From: a virus
Length of the DNA stretch: 31,144 nucleotides
Reading direction: 5' to 3' (one strand)
IMG/VR virus record: IMGVR_UViG_3300023174_000465
Span: 1 to 31,144 of that record
Below are positions 28,601-31,144 of the stretch, one piece after another (position 1 is the stretch's first letter; each line of letters opens with the position of its first letter). The translations under genes and the position numbers were made by a program. The notes below the pieces were generated by a model. The model saw only the letters and a list, made by a program, of their open reading frames with translations, was not told the origin of the DNA and searched no databases.

Positions 28601-30543
28601 TTCAAGCCAATGCTTTAAGGACTATTGTTGATATTCCATCAATGTCTATTGCCTCTGGTTTAGATGCGGCTAGGTCTTTATTGCTTGGAAAGCCTAGGGA
28701 GTTTGTATTTGGGGTTCCAGAAATTGTTGAATATTTCAAAACTCTTACAAAAGAATCTCCAACAATGTTAAAAAACGCTACAATGGCGTTATTTGGCAAA
28801 CATCTTGATGTTGGAAAAGTTTCTGATAAGGCAGAAATTAAAAGAATGCTTTCACCATTGTCAGCATTTAAGAGGCTAATGTCATCTGACAAAACTCGCT
28901 TATATGAGGGGGAATATACAATGGGAAATAGAGCGGCAGATTTCGCTGAAGCAACATTTGGAATCCCGGCAAATCTAATGTTTGATTTGCTTGCAGTTGG
29001 AGACAAGCCATTTAGAGAAGCATCGAAGCGTCTTACCGCATCTGGTATAGCTAGGCAAATTGGACTAAAGGGCTTGGATTATCAAAAGTTTGTAGAAATG
29101 CCAGAGATCGGAATTAAGGAATATGCAAAACGCACAGGAAAAGATTCGGCAGAGGCGGCTAAAATTCGCAAACAGCTTCTTGAGAACCTAAAATCAGATG
29201 TAAGCAAGGCCGTGTTTGAACAAGAAAACAAAGTGGCAGATGCAGTAAACAATGGATTAAATGCTTTAGATAAAGTCCCAGTTGCGGGGGTTGTTGCAAG
29301 GGCAACAATTCCATACACAAAGACTCCAATAAATGTTATTGATGAAGTTATTCAATATACAGTTTGGCCTTACACTCTTGCTAGGGTTGCGAGTGCAGTA
29401 AAAAAGGGTAACACAAGGGAGGCTCAACAACTTATTGGTAAGGCAACCATTGGAGCAATTGGGTCATTTGCCGCCGCATATCTATACAAGCAGGGAGTTC
29501 TTACCGCACCAGCAGATCCAAGAAGCAAGGAGCAAGAACTTGGATATGCTACAATTCCAAGCTCTTCTCTCAATATTTCTGGAGTCCAAAGATTAATGAA
29601 CGGAGAGTCTGGAAAACCTCAAGCTGGAGACAAAATACTTCGTGCTGACAAACTAGGTCTTCTTGGAGCTATCCTAGTTACATCTGCTATGAGACAGAAA
29701 AAGCAGGATGAGCTTAAACTTTCTGGTGGAGATAAATCATTGCCAGCAAAAATATCAAATGAGGTGGCTACTATTCTTCCAAAGGTTCTTTCGTTCTCGC
29801 TTAATCAAACATTCCTAAAGGGAGCAAACGATGTTCTACAATCTCTTATTAGGGGAGAAGGAGATAAATGGGCTAAAGGTGTGTTTGGAGCGGCTTCATC
29901 TGCATTTATTCCCAACACATTTTCTGCTATTAGCCGTTCAGTTAGGGATTATATGCCAGATGTGCAAGACGATAGTTTCTATAAATCAATGGAGAATACA
30001 ATTAGGGATCGTTTTGGGTTTGCTGGTGCAATGAAAGAAATTCAGCCTCGTGTTGATTTCTGGGGAAGGCCAGTAAAGCAAACCCCAGAAGGTGCCAATC
30101 CCGTTCTGTATAACTTCTTGGATATGTCTAAATCAAGGGACATACCGAATGATCCAGTTTCTCTTGAGATGCTACATCTGTTCCACTCCACGGGAGACAA
30201 GGAGATTATACCATCATCTCCACAAAATTCATATACCATTAAAAATACAACCTATGGACTTACTCCAGAGGAATATAATAAATACTCCACACTCGTTGGA
30301 AAGGAACGAAGGAGGCTGATTGAAAATCTTGTAAATTCTCCTTCTTACCTAAAAATGACCGATGAGACAAAAGCTGTCATTTTTAAGAAAATGATTGATC
30401 GTGGAGCATATATTGGCAGGGTAAAGTTTGAGAAGGATATAAGAGAATCTGGAGGATTAAAGGGAGAAATAAAGAAACTTTCTCCTAAAGAGATGGCTGA
30501 ACGGATGAAACAAATGAATGCAGAGCGAAATGCGATGGATTGA
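25612..30543 (+). CDS. Giant internal virion / DNA ejection-type protein, 1643 residues
   Basis: Proteins of this size in the virion cluster of podovirus-like phages are usually ejection proteins that leave the capsid and form a channel through the host envelope. The N-terminus has the short motif VEFPDG-like (GNIEFPDGMSNDQISSSINN) seen in this protein class. There are two hydrophobic Ala/Gly-rich regions at about 153-210 and 243-303, a disordered Pro/Glu/Ala-rich stretch at about 370-465, a coiled-coil middle, a membrane-like segment near 973-1010 (LLTPISLATNIQANALRTIV), and further hydrophobic helices near 1272-1298 and 1347-1361. No lysozyme or transglycosylase motif was seen. The C-terminus is basic and helical. 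The next gene is preceded by its own promoter candidate. Confidence 0.72.
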   Translation: MPTLVEVPGLGNIEFPDGMSNDQISSSINNLLSKKKGGEQTNEQNQPKANSDRNAGREGNQQIQPSAEVGIQANGEPSSLYASEERKASRQITGEPSERLQENEAFGVQGEKEGEGLRGEVPAGNKEEVIKGSVPSAPEKPFLQKVKEDPKSAIVAGVATAAEAGIPLLAGSIAARVVTPLATGAAIETGPAAPFLGLTAGLATFAGVADVTKRIVKQTEKALGISPMIEEAQAKQPEITKGTEIATMAPFVVQSGAGLLRAAAKGSVDAAIKGGSLAAGAAKEVGKRVAAGGAAGTLYEAGVRYPVEKGIKMVAGGEELVKPSLESTAESALMMAALSGAGEEIIRKAGLPETAKVAGSMAPDEAIAKRFEEAPAKPISLEPITPEAPPLAPKEAAPSLPKEEAQPLVSVAGETPAVEPIAEAPAEAQPTIPSEEQVKETSGIPTLQRKPPVAETAVKAEEGVAQREGEGKEEVAFLENKGVTTRKLGSYEKGTEIEIIGPKSKDPLDQNLRVRFPDGKEDKLPISWIKTTKTTLGKKESLPNLVKTRGRDEVNDLLAEWDDAELSQDGKYIMAVVDPRSSMKKQRVPVKDFLDWLQQKESEKIQPSGKETIPKEEPAKPKVTTPEGARVAAAAYLAPDGKTYEGSSHLDAMQKAKEAEAITQEQIDAKQTPESRNTDEFGYAITLPDGTRTTTTREFGGKIAKASGQSKVEEYQFGEKAHSNEMTKDDYPETKAGEVPPTIPPKPPVEKGAIPPAPEGEGGKVMRGVSERIAESKETTPSQKYFIEADDLSTRKVLTDEVADEWVSSVPTEHLENTFNKSMESIGANEKLARLRVRLGSRLASEKFAKGDDAGGAEVINRIAQTASDAASVLRSVQFLYNTSPKGFVRVAEKLAEKAGVELKPKATQKIQELANDFLSKKKTHEEFANKVQNAGTKEEFKSALKEMKKAQSDALRSQNALFGYVDSILPKSFKGEVYPSLLKGNLLTPISLATNIQANALRTIVDIPSMSIASGLDAARSLLLGKPREFVFGVPEIVEYFKTLTKESPTMLKNATMALFGKHLDVGKVSDKAEIKRMLSPLSAFKRLMSSDKTRLYEGEYTMGNRAADFAEATFGIPANLMFDLLAVGDKPFREASKRLTASGIARQIGLKGLDYQKFVEMPEIGIKEYAKRTGKDSAEAAKIRKQLLENLKSDVSKAVFEQENKVADAVNNGLNALDKVPVAGVVARATIPYTKTPINVIDEVIQYTVWPYTLARVASAVKKGNTREAQQLIGKATIGAIGSFAAAYLYKQGVLTAPADPRSKEQELGYATIPSSSLNISGVQRLMNGESGKPQAGDKILRADKLGLLGAILVTSAMRQKKQDELKLSGGDKSLPAKISNEVATILPKVLSFSLNQTFLKGANDVLQSLIRGEGDKWAKGVFGAASSAFIPNTFSAISRSVRDYMPDVQDDSFYKSMENTIRDRFGFAGAMKEIQPRVDFWGRPVKQTPEGANPVLYNFLDMSKSRDIPNDPVSLEMLHLFHSTGDKEIIPSSPQNSYTIKNTTYGLTPEEYNKYSTLVGKERRRLIENLVNSPSYLKMTDETKAVIFKKMIDRGAYIGRVKFEKDIRESGGLKGEIKKLSPKEMAERMKQMNAERNAMD

Positions 30544-30568
30544 CTTGACAATAAAATAAAGCAATAAT
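30540..30568 (+). promoter_or_regulatory. Candidate promoter for the last structural gene
   Basis: TTGACT at 30540-30545 and AATAAT at 30563-30568 are separated by exactly 17 bases, each matching sigma-70 at five of six positions. The expected start is about 30575, only two bases from the ATG at 30577, so the message would be leaderless. Confidence 0.5.
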
Positions 30569-30576
30569 CACCATTC

Positions 30577-31144
30577 ATGGCAACTTCCAAACAACCTAGA
30601 TTTCCAAACCCTCCTTTGGAGTGGGGCGTACCTCAATACCCCACCCCCAATGTACCAGACTTCTATACGAAGGATGGACATATTATTCTGGTTGAAAAAG
30701 TTAGTGCCGAAAAGGGTGCTTACAACCCACAGCCGCTAGACGGCTCCATTACCTACGACAAGAGGGACGCTAATAAATGGCCCTCTACGCTGTATCTGGT
30801 CTATCAAAATCCAGATGAGACTGGTCAATTTGTTTATAACTACTATGCCAATGACCGAACCTTGGCATCGCAAGACGCTTGGAACTTTGGATTGGACTAT
30901 AGTGCCAACAACCCCGAATATCCCATTACTAGCCGCACATATATTGTGCCTCGTGACCAATATGAGACCGTGGAACTGGGTACCAGCGATCCTATCTTTG
31001 GCGGGAATCAAATTATTGCACAACAAAAGAAGGTTGAGCTTGGCGAGGATAACCCACTTCACTCCCGCTATGTAGCCGTTCAAAGAGTTTATGAGACCAT
31101 CCCCGGCCCTGAACTCTCTGGTCAAAGGTTGAGCGAACGAGGGG
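30577..31144 (+). CDS. Virion protein, 3' partial
   Basis: An open frame starts at the ATG at 30577 and runs off the window end; 189 residues are visible. It begins MATSKQPRFPNPPLEWGVPQ and is rich in Pro, Asn, Tyr and Asp with beta-like segments (TYDKRDANKWPSTLYLVYQN, LGTSDPIFGGNQIIAQQKKV), typical of phage structural proteins. It follows the giant protein and has a promoter candidate in front. There is no Shine-Dalgarno. It could be a tail or head-decoration component; the major capsid cannot be excluded but nothing specific supports it. Confidence 0.6.
   Translation, partial: MATSKQPRFPNPPLEWGVPQYPTPNVPDFYTKDGHIILVEKVSAEKGAYNPQPLDGSITYDKRDANKWPSTLYLVYQNPDETGQFVYNYYANDRTLASQDAWNFGLDYSANNPEYPITSRTYIVPRDQYETVELGTSDPIFGGNQIIAQQKKVELGEDNPLHSRYVAVQRVYETIPGPELSGQRLSERG

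Overview
The window reads as about 31 kb of a tailed double-stranded DNA bacteriophage. It has a portal protein, a scaffold-like protein, a large terminase subunit, a DnaB-type helicase, an SSB-like protein, an HNH nuclease, a structural adaptor-like protein and a 1643-residue ejection-type protein. Genes are tightly packed, mostly with ATGA, TGATG or TAATG start/stop overlaps. I see no integrase, no repressor system, no rRNA and no recognisable tRNA. The large portal and the very large internal-type virion protein favour a short-tailed (podovirus-like) particle, but this is inference. The host cannot be named. Many genes not coupled to an upstream stop lack a Shine-Dalgarno sequence and instead carry A/C-rich leaders, which may reflect the host's translation system.

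Layout. Positions 1-7855 (+) hold the 3' end of a metallophosphoesterase, a string of small genes (winged-helix-like, 24-residue membrane peptide, HExxH metallopeptidase, Cys-rich protein), the portal, an unexpected ATP-grasp enzyme and a scaffold-like protein, ending in a strong terminator. Positions 7894-11160 (+) hold a PAPS-reductase-like PP-loop protein, TerL, and a C5-cytosine methyltransferase whose gene contains a second, almost equally long open frame. Positions 11165-13641 (+) form a DNA metabolism block: PD-(D/E)XK nuclease, a protein made essentially of sigma-70 region 4, DnaB-like helicase and SSB-like protein, then a terminator. Positions 13781-15764 (+) are small accessory genes, including a signal-peptide protein, membrane protein, zinc ribbon and a conserved phage family.

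Positions 15765-16238 are non-coding, with tandem 13-bp repeats and a bidirectional terminator where the plus and minus operons converge. Positions 16239-19136 (-) are twelve very small genes in one tight minus-strand operon. Positions 19137-19480 are a divergent regulatory gap in front of a plus-strand HTH protein. Positions 19976-21045 are largely non-coding, with two candidate structured RNAs, a possible minus-strand pair of tiny genes, and a promoter followed by a long 5' hairpin. From 21046 to the end (+) is a late-type operon: HNH nuclease, FkbM methyltransferase, glycosyltransferase-like protein, adaptor-like protein, virion proteins, the giant protein, and a structural gene running off the window.

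How it fits together: the replication block (helicase, SSB, nuclease) and the sigma-4 protein are transcribed with the packaging genes. The minus operon looks like an early accessory or host-takeover set. The right-hand operon builds the injection apparatus. No major capsid gene was recognised, nor a DNA polymerase or endolysin; they probably lie outside the window. The strongest unexplained feature is the dual-frame methyltransferase locus at 10402-11160, which also contains an 11-G tract.
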